NCBI RefSeq assembly: GCF_003555545.1
Contig: NZ_CP032157.1
Location: 5,336,546-5,400,545, forward strand
Direction: 5' to 3'
DNA length: 64,000 bases
DNA from: Paraflavitalea soli
GTDB lineage: Bacteria > Bacteroidota > Bacteroidia > Chitinophagales > Chitinophagaceae
This document shows, piece after piece, positions 34,845 through 43,036 of this stretch; positions within the stretch are counted from its first letter, which is position 1; each line of letters opens with the position of its first letter. The notes below the pieces were generated by a model. That model did no database searches and had not been told where the DNA came from. It was given only the letters and a program-made list of their open reading frames with translations. Made by a program: the position numbers and the translations under genes.

Positions 34845-35327
34845 TTAGGGTTCTACCAGGAATAAAGGCTGATCGTATTCCACAGGCGAAGCGTCTTCTA
34901 CCAGCACCTTTACGATACGCCCCTTTACTTCGCTTTCAATTTCGTTGAAGAGTTTCATGGCTTCTATGATACATACCACCTTGCCCGGCAGCACTTCATC
35001 CCCTGGCTCCACAAATACGGGTTTGCCGGGTGATGGGCTACGGTAAAAAGTACCGATCATTGGACTTTTGATGGTGATCAGGTTATCAGCAGCAGGTTCG
35101 GCCGCTTTTTTATCTCCGGAGGCCTGCGCTGCAGGAGCTGCCAGCGCCTGGGGTTGAGCAACCGCCGGCATGGACATGGGCGCATGCATAGGAGCAGCGA
35201 TTACGTGTTGAGCAGGTTCTTCTTTTTGTTTGATGGTTAGTTTGAATCCCTTTTCTTCTATGGTCACTTCACCGATGTTGGACTTGTTGATCATTTTGAT
35301 CAACTCCTGAATTTGTTTAAAATCCAT
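34845..35327 (-). CDS. accB: biotin carboxyl carrier protein
   Basis: 160-residue BCCP subunit of acetyl-CoA carboxylase. It has an N-terminal helical domain ([17 protein letters not shown]), a Pro/Ala/Met-rich flexible linker (about 45-80) and a C-terminal biotinyl domain. The biotin-accepting lysine lies in [13 protein letters not shown] (the EAMKM-type site, here EAMKL). The thumb-like segment [12 protein letters not shown] is present. Downstream of efp by 185 bp and cotranslated with accC. Confidence 0.95.
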   Translation of the reverse strand: MDFKQIQELIKMINKSNIGEVTIEEKGFKLTIKQKEEPAQHVIAAPMHAPMSMPAVAQPQALAAPAAQASGDKKAAEPAADNLITIKSPMIGTFYRSPSPGKPVFVEPGDEVLPGKVVCIIEAMKLFNEIESEVKGRIVKVLVEDASPVEYDQPLFLVEP

Positions 35328-35512
35328 CTGTTTAATTGTTTATGTTGACGGTTGGTTCGGGCAAAACAGGCGGCTAAGATAAGGATTACACATTAAATAT
35401 GCCCAAAACCCTCTTTTTTAAGCGAATATCCCATGGAATAAAAAAATGGACAACAGAGACGTTCTATTATCCATTACAATATATTATGACAAGAGCTGAA
35501 CAGCAGTCATGC

Positions 35513-36079
35513 TTATTCTTTCACGCGTTCTACATATTCACCGCTCTTGGTATTAACCCGGATCAACTCCCCTTCATTTACAAACAAAGGTACGTTTACA
35601 GTAGCGCCGGTCTCTACAGTAGCAGGCTTCAGGGTACGGGTAGCCGTATCACCTTTCATGCCGGGTTCACTATAAGTTACTTTCAGCACGATCTTATCAG
35701 GCAGCTCCACGCTCATGGGAAGTTCAGTTTCTGTATTGATCAACATCGAAACTTCCTGGCCATCCTTCAGAAATTGCGGAGCATCGATCAGGTCTTCGCT
35801 CAAAGCGATCTGCTCAAAAGTCTCCGTATCCATGAAGTTATAACCGCTATCGTCTTTATACAGAAATTGATAATCTTTCCTTTCTACGCGTACCGGATAA
35901 ATATTATCGCCTGAGTTCCAGGTCTTTTCGATACTGCGCTTATTGTCTACACCTTTCAGTTTGGCCCAGACTTTGGCGGCTGCGCGGGCGGTCTTGTTCT
36001 CTCCGAATTCCACGATGGAATACAAGCTGCCATCCAGTTTAATGATCATACCACGGCTGATGTCTGAAGTAGTTGCCAT
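35513..36079 (-). CDS. efp: elongation factor P
   Basis: 188-residue EF-P, which relieves ribosome stalling at polyproline. ATG at 36079 (MATTSDISRGMIIKLDG) is used; the longer frame upstream is not homologous. The three beta-barrel domains are complete and the end GELIRVNTKSGEYVERV is typical. The domain I loop that carries the modified residue reads ENKTARAAAKV. By alignment, the position of E. coli Lys34 is Arg32 here, in place of the lysine of the PGKG loop. EF-P forms with arginine at this position are rhamnosylated by EarP in other phyla; no earP or epmA/B gene is in this window. Promoter at 36158-36188. Confidence 0.95.
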   Translation of the reverse strand: MATTSDISRGMIIKLDGSLYSIVEFGENKTARAAAKVWAKLKGVDNKRSIEKTWNSGDNIYPVRVERKDYQFLYKDDSGYNFMDTETFEQIALSEDLIDAPQFLKDGQEVSMLINTETELPMSVELPDKIVLKVTYSEPGMKGDTATRTLKPATVETGATVNVPLFVNEGELIRVNTKSGEYVERVKE

Positions 36080-36157
36080 AAAATAGCTGATGATTTTTTC
36101 GATTACGAATTTTTCAACCGCCGGCCCCACAGGATGTACACGCGGGCGGCGGGGCAG

Positions 36158-36188
36158 CAAAACTACGGCAAAATTGTCAGCACACAAA
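36158..36188 (-). promoter_or_regulatory. promoter of the efp-accB-accC cluster
   Basis: On the minus strand TTTG (36188-36185), 19 bases, then TAGTTTTG (36165-36158). The leader is about 70 nt and G+C-rich. Confidence 0.75.
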
Positions 36189-36249
36189 AGGGAAGTAAAA
36201 GTTCAAAACAAGCCGCCCCAAAGCCGCCCGGCGGGGAAATTGATCAACA

Positions 36250-36279
36250 AAAAAACCGGCATGGAAATACCAGCCGGCG
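36250..36279 (-). terminator. terminator of the BlaI/M56 operon
   Basis: On the minus strand GCCGGC (36278-36273) pairs with GCCGG (36260-36256) and is followed by T7. It lies 25 nt after the stop of the last M56 gene. Confidence 0.75.
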
Positions 36280-36304
36280 TTCAGAAAGCTATGGGAAGCA
36301 ATAA

Positions 36305-38050
36305 TTAATCAGGTTCTTCCAGGTCCAGCCGGGCATCTATGATAAATGGCTGGCCAGCTACCTGGGCCGGCGGCTGCGTCAATAGACCGCGGGTCTTCGC
36401 TGCTGCATAGGCAGTCCTGCGATCGGGTACCGGCGTCACCGTAATCCTTTCATCTTTGTTTTTGGTCGTGATCCTGATCACCCCATTTTTGCCCCTGGTA
36501 CCATAGAGCGCCTCTGCAGATTGATCTTTTAATACTTCGATCATCTTAATATCTTCCGGTTTCAGGTCTATTTTCCGGATGCTCAGGCTATCGTATATAG
36601 TACCATCCAGCACGATCAGGCCGGGAAAACTACCCAGGCCCTCCTTTTGCGCAATTACATTATCATTGATCCTTATTCGCATGGTAGTTGGACGGCCAGG
36701 CACAGTATCAGGTACCAGTTTCACAGGAGGTAATTCCGGTTGCACCGGCTTTTTGGGGGCCTTTTTGGTAGTAATGATGATCACCCCGTTTTTTCCCCTT
36801 TCCCCATACAGCGTTTCTGCCGACTGATCTTTCAATACACTTACACTTTCAATATCCTGGGGATCTATTTTTTGCAACACCCCTTCGCCTCTGGGCATTT
36901 CCACCCCATCTACTATAAATAATACTGCATCCTGCAGCTGCGTCACCGGGCCATCCAGCAGTTTGTAAGGCCTGCCAGGCCCATGCAGGCTGGCATCGAT
37001 CATCACACGGGTGGAATCCTGCGTTTGCACGATCCTTATTACAGGCACTGAATCTGAATCTACCCGCCCCCCCGTTACTTTTCCCTTCAGTGGCACAGTA
37101 TCATGCAAAGGCATAGTCAATACACCAATATCTTCTATATTACCCGCACCGGCCATTTCTTTGTCCATGACTGTGGCCGCTGCATGATCAATGGCCGCAC
37201 TCCGGAAGGCTAGCAACAAGATCGTAACCAGCGGCAGTACAAAAAGGAACTTGATCAAATGCACTTTGGCGCTGCGCATCTTATTCATCATAGTGATCCT
37301 TTTTTTAAGGGAAGAAAAATTAAATTGGTTGGCAATAGCAAAAGCAGGTACTCCTACTACCTTCAGCAAGAGGTATTGGTATTGCTTCCGGTCGAGGCCC
37401 GCTTCCAGCACCTGGTGGTCCGCAATAAACTCGAGGTTTTGCCGGATGGCGCGGCGGATAAGCCAGGCAAAGGGATTATACCAGTTCAGCATGCACACCA
37501 GCTCACTCCACAGGATGTCGGCCGTATGCCGTTGCTTCACATGAATAAATTCGTGCCGGATGATCTCTTTCAGCTCATCTTCATTATGCTGATGCTGGTT
37601 AATGAAAATAGAGCGGCCAAAAGAGAAGGGGATAATGAATTTATCCACCTGGTAGATCTTCACCGCATTATCCGACAACAACTGCGAAGAACGACGGATG
37701 CGCCTGAATGAAAGGTATTGCATCAGTAAGCGCACCAACATCACTACAATGCCCGAAATCAACAACAGCAACGATACCGTCCAGGCATTGAGCGGGCTGG
37801 CAGAAGCCGCTGCTTCATAATTGCCTACCACCGGTATCAGTTGTACCACTTTATAATCCTTCCACGCACCCCGATCCAGCATGGGCGATATATTGACAAA
37901 AGGGATAAAGAATGCCAGGAACGAATAGCCCAGCAAATACCACCGGTTGCAGGTATAGAACGTCAGGCGCCGCAATACAAGCGCATAGAACAGGTATACC
38001 ACCGAGAGACTTATCGACAACTTAAGTAAATACTGGGCTATGTACGGCAT
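36305..38050 (-). CDS. BlaR1-like M56 metallopeptidase with two SusC plug-like repeats
   Basis: 581-residue membrane protein of the M56 (BlaR1/MecR1) family. Transmembrane segments at about 5-27, 37-54 and 90-112 precede the cytoplasmic zinc-protease domain with HEFIH (166-170), and the third ligand is probably Glu in LEFIADHQVL. A last membrane helix (about 266-283) leads to an extracytoplasmic part. That part has no penicillin-binding sensor but two copies of the motif seen at the end of SusC plug domains: LFIVDGVEMP...VLKDQSAETLYGERGKNGV (376-430) and LIVLDGTIYD...VLKDQSAEALYGTRGKNGV (477-531). By family analogy it senses an envelope signal and cleaves the BlaI-type repressor. The ligand may be a partner that recognises plug domains. 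Confidence 0.85.
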   Translation of the reverse strand: MPYIAQYLLKLSISLSVVYLFYALVLRRLTFYTCNRWYLLGYSFLAFFIPFVNISPMLDRGAWKDYKVVQLIPVVGNYEAAASASPLNAWTVSLLLLISGIVVMLVRLLMQYLSFRRIRRSSQLLSDNAVKIYQVDKFIIPFSFGRSIFINQHQHNEDELKEIIRHEFIHVKQRHTADILWSELVCMLNWYNPFAWLIRRAIRQNLEFIADHQVLEAGLDRKQYQYLLLKVVGVPAFAIANQFNFSSLKKRITMMNKMRSAKVHLIKFLFVLPLVTILLLAFRSAAIDHAAATVMDKEMAGAGNIEDIGVLTMPLHDTVPLKGKVTGGRVDSDSVPVIRIVQTQDSTRVMIDASLHGPGRPYKLLDGPVTQLQDAVLFIVDGVEMPRGEGVLQKIDPQDIESVSVLKDQSAETLYGERGKNGVIIITTKKAPKKPVQPELPPVKLVPDTVPGRPTTMRIRINDNVIAQKEGLGSFPGLIVLDGTIYDSLSIRKIDLKPEDIKMIEVLKDQSAEALYGTRGKNGVIRITTKNKDERITVTPVPDRRTAYAAAKTRGLLTQPPAQVAGQPFIIDARLDLEEPD

Positions 38051-38078
38051 AACGAATTATTTGCTGGATCAAAAAATA

Positions 38079-39905
38079 CTACTGTTGGAATGATACACTA
38101 CCACCACGTATACCTACCAGGAAATAGCGCTTCCCATTGTTTTTATGAACACTCACCGTTAATGTCTTGAAATGGTCGCCGGAGAAATTACCCTTTTCAG
38201 AACCATTGCTGATAGAACCTTCCAGCGATACCAGCTCACCGTTATCAAAACCCACATTGTTGAAGCTGAGGGAATACCCTTTTTCCTTCAGGGCAGCCGC
38301 AAGCTGCTCCAGCTCCTGGCGCGTGGTCGTGTTCTTTATTTCTGCCAGCACTTCTGCAGCGTCATCAATAGTCCCTGTACCCGTTACATGTACTGCCGTA
38401 ACAGGCCTTACCTCGATCATATCGGCAGTCACCAGCGTTCTTTTGTTGATGGTACCCGTAGCTGTACCCCTGGCTGTTACGTTCCTTATTTCCGCTTTTG
38501 TCGCCCGCACAGTCACTTCCACAGGTCCGCTTACGGGTCCCTCAGTAATTGATACATTGCCGGAAGCCGTTACAGCAACCGGAGCAACGGCTACCTCTAC
38601 AGGTGTGCTCGTGGCGCTTTCAACAAAAGAAGTAGTACCGGCTGCTCTGAAACCTGCAGCCCATTTGGGAGCAGCCGGTGCCGGAACTGCGGCTGGCGCT
38701 GCAGGCTCTCCGGGGAGGGCCGCAGGGGATGGTGGAGCCGGGGCATCATTGGGCGCCGCTGCAGGCGCCGCTGGCGCAGCATGCCGTGGTGCTTTTGCAG
38801 GCCGCGGCGCAGTAGGTGGTGGTGGCGGTACCAGGTCGCCATACTCACTGTCAAAAGCCTCCTTTTCATCCGCCTTAGTCAGGTCGAAGGTTTTGACCGT
38901 GCCATTTTTAAAGATCACTTCTGCCTTGAGCGTCTTCTCTTTGATCATTATCCGCTTAATCCCTTTCTGTTTAAAATCCTCCTCCACGTTTATTTCCTTT
39001 ACAGGCACAGTATCAGTGATCTTCTTATCAACATAGGAGGGGCTGTTGCTGATCGCTACCTTCCGGAAGGCCAGCAGCACTACTACCAGCAAGGGTAGTA
39101 TGAACAGGAAACGCATGAGGTGCACATTCGCACTTTTGTTCTTATTCATCATGACAATACGTTTTTTTAATGAGGAGAAATTAAAATTTGTAGCGATACT
39201 AAAGGGCGCGATACCCGTTACCTTCAGCAGCAGGTACTGGTATTGCTTGCGGTCCAACCCGCTTTGCAACACCTGGTGATCTGCAATAAACTCCAGGTTC
39301 TGCCGCATGGCCTTCCGGATAAGCCACGCAAACGGATTGTACCAGTTAAGGATACAGAGTAGCTCGCCCCACCACAGGTCCATGGAATGACGCTGTTTTA
39401 CGTGGATGAATTCATGGCGTATGATCTCTTTCAGTTCATGCTCAGCGTGCAGGTGGCGGTTTACATAAATGGCCGACCGTGTGGAGAAGGGAATGATCTT
39501 TTTGTCGATATGAAATAATTTCACCTCCCCATCCGATAACAATACTGCCGAAGACTTCAACCGCCGCAGCGAGAGGAACTGGATCAGCAATCGCCCCGCC
39601 ATCAGCACACTGCCCGTTGCGATCAATCCTGCGCATATTACCCACCAATTTATATCCGTCTCAGGTGTGGCCATCACCTGGTTCACGACCGGCAAGGCAG
39701 GTATATAGCTGATCACGGCAGCATGCTGCAGCCCGTGTTGTTGCAACAGATCAAATACATCGATCAGCGGAATAAAAAAGACAACCATGGAGTATACCAG
39801 CAGGTACCAGCGGTTCCAGTTGTAGAAGGTAAGCCTCCTCAACAGCAGCCAGTAAAACAGGTATACAACCCCCAGTGCAATGGATAACTTTAAGATGTAT
39901 TGCAT
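38079..39905 (-). CDS. BlaR1-like M56 metallopeptidase with Pro/Ala linker
   Basis: 608-residue paralogue of the neighbouring M56 protein. The membrane part and protease (HEFIH at 164-168, NLEFIADHQVL) are very similar, including the shared NFSSLKKRIVMMNK stretch just before the last membrane helix (about 264-281). The extracytoplasmic part differs completely. It has a short strand-rich segment, a Pro/Ala-rich linker (about 360-413) and a C-terminal domain of about 190 residues with alternating Val/Thr strands, ending in KRYFLVGIRGGSVSFQQ. Neither part resembles a beta-lactam sensor. The start follows the blaI-like stop by 3 nt. Confidence 0.85.
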   Translation of the reverse strand: MQYILKLSIALGVVYLFYWLLLRRLTFYNWNRWYLLVYSMVVFFIPLIDVFDLLQQHGLQHAAVISYIPALPVVNQVMATPETDINWWVICAGLIATGSVLMAGRLLIQFLSLRRLKSSAVLLSDGEVKLFHIDKKIIPFSTRSAIYVNRHLHAEHELKEIIRHEFIHVKQRHSMDLWWGELLCILNWYNPFAWLIRKAMRQNLEFIADHQVLQSGLDRKQYQYLLLKVTGIAPFSIATNFNFSSLKKRIVMMNKNKSANVHLMRFLFILPLLVVVLLAFRKVAISNSPSYVDKKITDTVPVKEINVEEDFKQKGIKRIMIKEKTLKAEVIFKNGTVKTFDLTKADEKEAFDSEYGDLVPPPPPTAPRPAKAPRHAAPAAPAAAPNDAPAPPSPAALPGEPAAPAAVPAPAAPKWAAGFRAAGTTSFVESATSTPVEVAVAPVAVTASGNVSITEGPVSGPVEVTVRATKAEIRNVTARGTATGTINKRTLVTADMIEVRPVTAVHVTGTGTIDDAAEVLAEIKNTTTRQELEQLAAALKEKGYSLSFNNVGFDNGELVSLEGSISNGSEKGNFSGDHFKTLTVSVHKNNGKRYFLVGIRGGSVSFQQ

Positions 39906-39908
39906 ATA

Positions 39909-40271
39909 CTAAGGCTTCTTTCCTTCAATCATATCGATGATCTCCTGCAGCTCTTTTGGGCTCAGCTTATTTTGCTCCACAAAAAAGTTGACCAGCTCTT
40001 TATAGCTGTTATCGAAGTAATTTTTCACTACCCCGCTCATAAAGTTCTTTTTATAATCTTCCTCCGACATGGCAGGCGTATACAGGTAAGCATTGCCTAC
40101 CAGCCGGCTGCGGAGCATTTCTTTACGTTCCAGGTTCTTAATGGTCGAGGCCAGCGTAGTATAAGGAGGCCGGGGCTCATCCATATGATCCAGGAATACT
40201 TTTACATTGCCTTCACCAGCTTTCCACACCGCCATCATGGCTTCTTCTTCCTGTGGTGTTAACTTTTCCAT
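39909..40271 (-). CDS. BlaI/MecI-family transcriptional repressor
   Basis: 120-residue winged-helix repressor: LTPQEEEAMMAVWKAGEGNV, then PPYTTLASTIKNLERKEMLR as the recognition helix and wing, then a C-terminal dimerisation helix (SYKELVNFFVEQNKLSPKELQEI). Relatives are cleaved or inactivated through BlaR1-type proteases, two of which are encoded directly downstream. Two palindromic sites lie within 38 bp upstream of its ATG, so the operon should be autoregulated. No beta-lactamase is near; the target is probably the operon itself or a remote gene. Confidence 0.9.
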   Translation of the reverse strand: MEKLTPQEEEAMMAVWKAGEGNVKVFLDHMDEPRPPYTTLASTIKNLERKEMLRSRLVGNAYLYTPAMSEEDYKKNFMSGVVKNYFDNSYKELVNFFVEQNKLSPKELQEIIDMIEGKKP

Positions 40272-40273
40272 CT

Positions 40274-40309
40274 TTACGATATTTTCGTAAACCTACGACA
40301 TTATCGTAG
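40274..40309. promoter_or_regulatory. tandem operators of the BlaI-type repressor
   Basis: TTACGA-N5-TCGTAA (40274-40290) and CTACGA-N5-TCGTAG (40293-40309) are two perfect 17-bp palindromes of the same form, with centres 19 bp apart. They start 3 bp upstream of the repressor ATG. The core TACGA-N5-TCGTA is likely the binding site. Confidence 0.8.
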
Positions 40310-40380
40310 TGTGCCCAATTATTTTCTCCCCTTTTTTTGTTAAAAGAAACTTATCATTGACCCATAAAAACGTTTACAGC

Positions 40381-40388
40381 TATTTTTG
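40381..40388 (+). promoter_or_regulatory. -7 box before the thioredoxin-like gene
   Basis: TATTTTTG matches TAnnTTTG, with TTG at 40357-40359 after a 21-bp spacer. The start would be near 40395, leaving about 27 nt before ATG 40422. Confidence 0.55.
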
Positions 40389-40421
40389 TTAGCTATGATC
40401 CCAGCACTAAAATTCCCCCTC

Positions 40422-40910
40422 ATGAAGAAATGGTTTCTTACAGTAGTACCGTTATTATTTGTATTAATGGCTGTGACACAAACAGATACAGTCTATCCAT
40501 ACAAGCGTTTCCCCACCGTTCCGCCCTTTTCCCTGCTCCAGGCCGACAGCAGCTTGCTCACAAAGGCCCAGTTGAAGAAAGGTCCCGTACTGGTCATGTT
40601 CTTCAGCCCTTCCTGCGACCATTGCCAGCACCAGGTGAGCGATATGCTCAAGCGCATGGCGGAGTTTAAGAATACCCAGTTTGTGCTGGCTACCTACCAG
40701 CCTTTTGAGGAAATGGTGGAATTCATCAGTACCTATGAACTTTCCAAACATCCCAACATCAAAGTGGGACGCGATGAAAAGTTTGTACTGCCGCCCTTCT
40801 ACCATATACAAAGCCTGCCCTTCCTGGCAGTGTATAATAAAAAAGGTGATCTTGTCAATACCTGGCAAGGCAATGTGCCCGTAGATGACCTGCTGAAAGC
40901 ATTGCACTAA
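40422..40910 (+). CDS. periplasmic thioredoxin-like protein
   Basis: 162-residue exported thioredoxin-fold protein. ATG at 40422 is chosen because it starts the signal peptide (MKKWFLTVVPLLFVLMAVTQ); ATG at 40395 is the alternative. The fold shows KKGPVLVMFFSPSCDHCQHQ with a CDHC active site and the cis-proline region IQSLPFLAVYNKKGDLV. It resembles TlpA/ResA-type disulfide reductases or AhpC/TSA-like proteins that keep periplasmic thiols reduced. The electron donor and target are unknown. It is divergent from the blaI-like operon and close to its operators. Confidence 0.8.
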   Translation: MKKWFLTVVPLLFVLMAVTQTDTVYPYKRFPTVPPFSLLQADSSLLTKAQLKKGPVLVMFFSPSCDHCQHQVSDMLKRMAEFKNTQFVLATYQPFEEMVEFISTYELSKHPNIKVGRDEKFVLPPFYHIQSLPFLAVYNKKGDLVNTWQGNVPVDDLLKALH

Positions 40911-40923
40911 TTCCGGAATTAGA

Positions 40924-40954
40924 TTGCTTTTGCTGGTTCCATCGCCTACCTTTG
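40924..40954 (+). promoter_or_regulatory. promoter of malate dehydrogenase
   Basis: TTG (40924-40926), 20 bases, then TACCTTTG (40947-40954). The leader of about 66 nt contains a small hairpin TCCGT-ctgaa-ACGGA flanked by CCTG/CAGG. Confidence 0.6.
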
Positions 40955-41026
40955 CCCCGCCTGCCCGATCCGTCTGAAACGGACAGACAGGATTTAATCA
41001 TTGATCAACTCTAAAATTGTTTTCTG

Positions 41027-41956
41027 ATGAAAGTAACCGTTGTGGGTGCAGGCGCTGTAGGCGCTACTTGTGCCGATAATATTGCCCGTAAAGAACTGGC
41101 TACAGAATTGGTATTACTCGACATTAAAGAAGGAATTGCTGAAGGTAAAGCCCAGGATATGATGCAGACCGCTACCCTGCTGGGCTTCGATACCCGTATT
41201 ACCGGTAGCACCAATGATTATTCCAAAACTGCCGGTTCAGATGTGGTGGTGATCACTTCTGGTTTGCCCCGCAAACCTGGTATGACCCGTGAAGAACTGA
41301 TCGGTACCAATGCAGGTATTGTAAAAAGCGTTTGCGACAACATCCTGAAGTATTCTCCGGATACCATCATCATCGTGATCAGCAATCCGATGGACACCAT
41401 GACCTACCTCGCCCAAACCGCTACCGGTCTTCCCAAGAACCGCATCATCGGTATGGGTGGTACCCTGGATAGCGCCCGTTTCAAATACCAGTTGAGCCAG
41501 CACCTCGGCTGTAGCCCTGCCGACCTCAATGCAGTAGTAGTAGGTGGCCACGGTGACACAACGATGATCCCTTTGATCCGCCTGGCTACCTGGAACAGTG
41601 TTCCCGTAACCAAGTTCCTGAGCGAAGAGCAACAAAAACAAATAATAGCTGACACCATGGTGGGTGGCGCTACCCTTACCAAGCTCATTGGTACTTCTGC
41701 CTGGTATGCACCTGGTGCTGCCGGTGCTGCGCTGGTGGAAAGCATTGTGCGTGATGAGAAGAAACTGTTCACTTGCTGCGTGCCCTTGAATGGTGAGTAT
41801 GGTCAAAAAGATATCTGTCTGGGTGTCCCCGTAACCATTGGCCGTAATGGTTGGGAAAAGATCCTCGACTTTGGCCTCAACGCCGATGAGCAAGCCCTCT
41901 TCAACAAGAGCGCCGATGCAGTAAGAAGCATGAATGATGTGCTGAAGACTTTATAA
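41027..41956 (+). CDS. mdh: malate dehydrogenase
   Basis: 309-residue NAD-dependent enzyme of the LDH-like malate dehydrogenase group, oxidising malate to oxaloacetate in the TCA cycle. The Rossmann start MKVTVVGAGAVGATCADNIA is followed by the active-site loop SGLPRKPGMTREEL. The two arginines of PRKPGMTR and the later LDSARFKYQL bind the dicarboxylate, and GGHGDTTMIPL holds the catalytic His. Full length. It is a single-gene unit with its own promoter and terminator. Confidence 0.95.
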   Translation: MKVTVVGAGAVGATCADNIARKELATELVLLDIKEGIAEGKAQDMMQTATLLGFDTRITGSTNDYSKTAGSDVVVITSGLPRKPGMTREELIGTNAGIVKSVCDNILKYSPDTIIIVISNPMDTMTYLAQTATGLPKNRIIGMGGTLDSARFKYQLSQHLGCSPADLNAVVVGGHGDTTMIPLIRLATWNSVPVTKFLSEEQQKQIIADTMVGGATLTKLIGTSAWYAPGAAGAALVESIVRDEKKLFTCCVPLNGEYGQKDICLGVPVTIGRNGWEKILDFGLNADEQALFNKSADAVRSMNDVLKTL

Positions 41957-41979
41957 TTGATGATTCGATATCAATATAG

Positions 41980-42007
41980 AAAGGGCGCAGACCAGCGCCC
42001 TTTTTTT
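41980..42007 (+). terminator. terminator of malate dehydrogenase
   Basis: AAAGGGCGC (41980-41988) pairs with GCGCCCTTT (41995-42003) and continues into T. Confidence 0.92.
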
Positions 42008-42099
42008 ATGGAATTGAACTATTATCCTTCCCAATGGTATTAATAAGTAAATGAATTAAGCCAACTGGCATTACAATCCACCAAACCGGCAATCAACCC

Positions 42100-42864
42100 A
42101 TGTCTATAACAAACAAGTCAGAATTACTGGGCATGCAAAAAGCGAGCGAGGCTGTTGCACATACCTTAAAAGAAATGAGGACCTATGCCCGGCCCGGCAT
42201 GAGTACAAAAGAACTGGACCAATACGGCGCTGCCATACTGACCCGTTTAGGAGCGAAGTCTGCCCCCTATTTAACCTACGGATTTCCGGGACATACCTGC
42301 ATTAGTGTGGATAATGAGTTTTGCCATGGCATCCCCTCCCACAGTAGGATCCTACAGGAAGGTGACCTGATCAATATTGATGTGTCAGCAGAACTGAATG
42401 GCTTTTGGGCCGACAATGGCGGGTCATTTGTGCTGGGCAATGACATTCACCAACACCAGAAACTGGTCGATGCATCCAAAGAGATATTGCAAAAAGCCAT
42501 CAACCATATCAGGGGAGGCGTGAAAATAGCAGACATTGGAAACCTGATGGAAACCGAAGCTAAAAAGAAAGGTTTTAAAGTAATTAAAAACCTGGGCGGG
42601 CATGGTATAGGCCGGGGTTTACACGAAGAACCGTCCGACCTGCTCAACTACAGCAACCGGTTTGACCGGAGGCGATTTAAAAAGGACTCCGTGGTAGCTA
42701 TAGAAACATTCATTACTACCACTTCTACCTACGCAACAGAGCTGGGCGATGGATGGACCATGGTGGGCAACAAAGGCGGCTATATGGCGCAGCATGAGCA
42801 TACCATTGTAGTCACCGATGGCAAGCCAATGATCTTGACCGAAATGAATGGCATATTAAATTAG
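42100..42864 (+). CDS. map: type I methionine aminopeptidase
   Basis: 254-residue metallo-aminopeptidase that removes the initiator Met from new proteins. The pita-bread fold carries the metal ligands in LINIDVSAE (Asp), GFWADNGGSF (Asp), GGHGIGRGLHEEP (His), VVAIETFITT (Glu) and AQHEHTIVV (Glu); CHGIPS supplies the substrate-binding His. The second motif reads ADNGGSF where most type I enzymes have GDTS/A, so this is a divergent member. It is not next to ribosomal protein genes where the main bacterial copy usually lies, so it may be an accessory enzyme. Confidence 0.88.
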   Translation: MSITNKSELLGMQKASEAVAHTLKEMRTYARPGMSTKELDQYGAAILTRLGAKSAPYLTYGFPGHTCISVDNEFCHGIPSHSRILQEGDLINIDVSAELNGFWADNGGSFVLGNDIHQHQKLVDASKEILQKAINHIRGGVKIADIGNLMETEAKKKGFKVIKNLGGHGIGRGLHEEPSDLLNYSNRFDRRRFKKDSVVAIETFITTTSTYATELGDGWTMVGNKGGYMAQHEHTIVVTDGKPMILTEMNGILN

Positions 42865-42987
42865 CAGCTATATCCCGGCAGCAAACAAGTAGCATTTAGC
42901 AACAGTTCTATATATCTGGAATCCCGATAACTTGCGTTATGACAAAGACGTGATCAAATTTATCTAAGCCAAAAAGACTATCAAAAC

Positions 42988-43024
42988 AAAAGGCCCTTCA
43001 GATCCGGTGATCTGAAAGGCCTTT
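42988..43024 (-). terminator. terminator after the GH105 gene
   Basis: The arms AAAGGCCCTTCAGATC and GATCTGAAAGGCCTTT pair around CGGT with one bulge and end in a T-rich run on the minus strand. Confidence 0.85.
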
Positions 43025-43036
43025 AGCTATTCGCCA

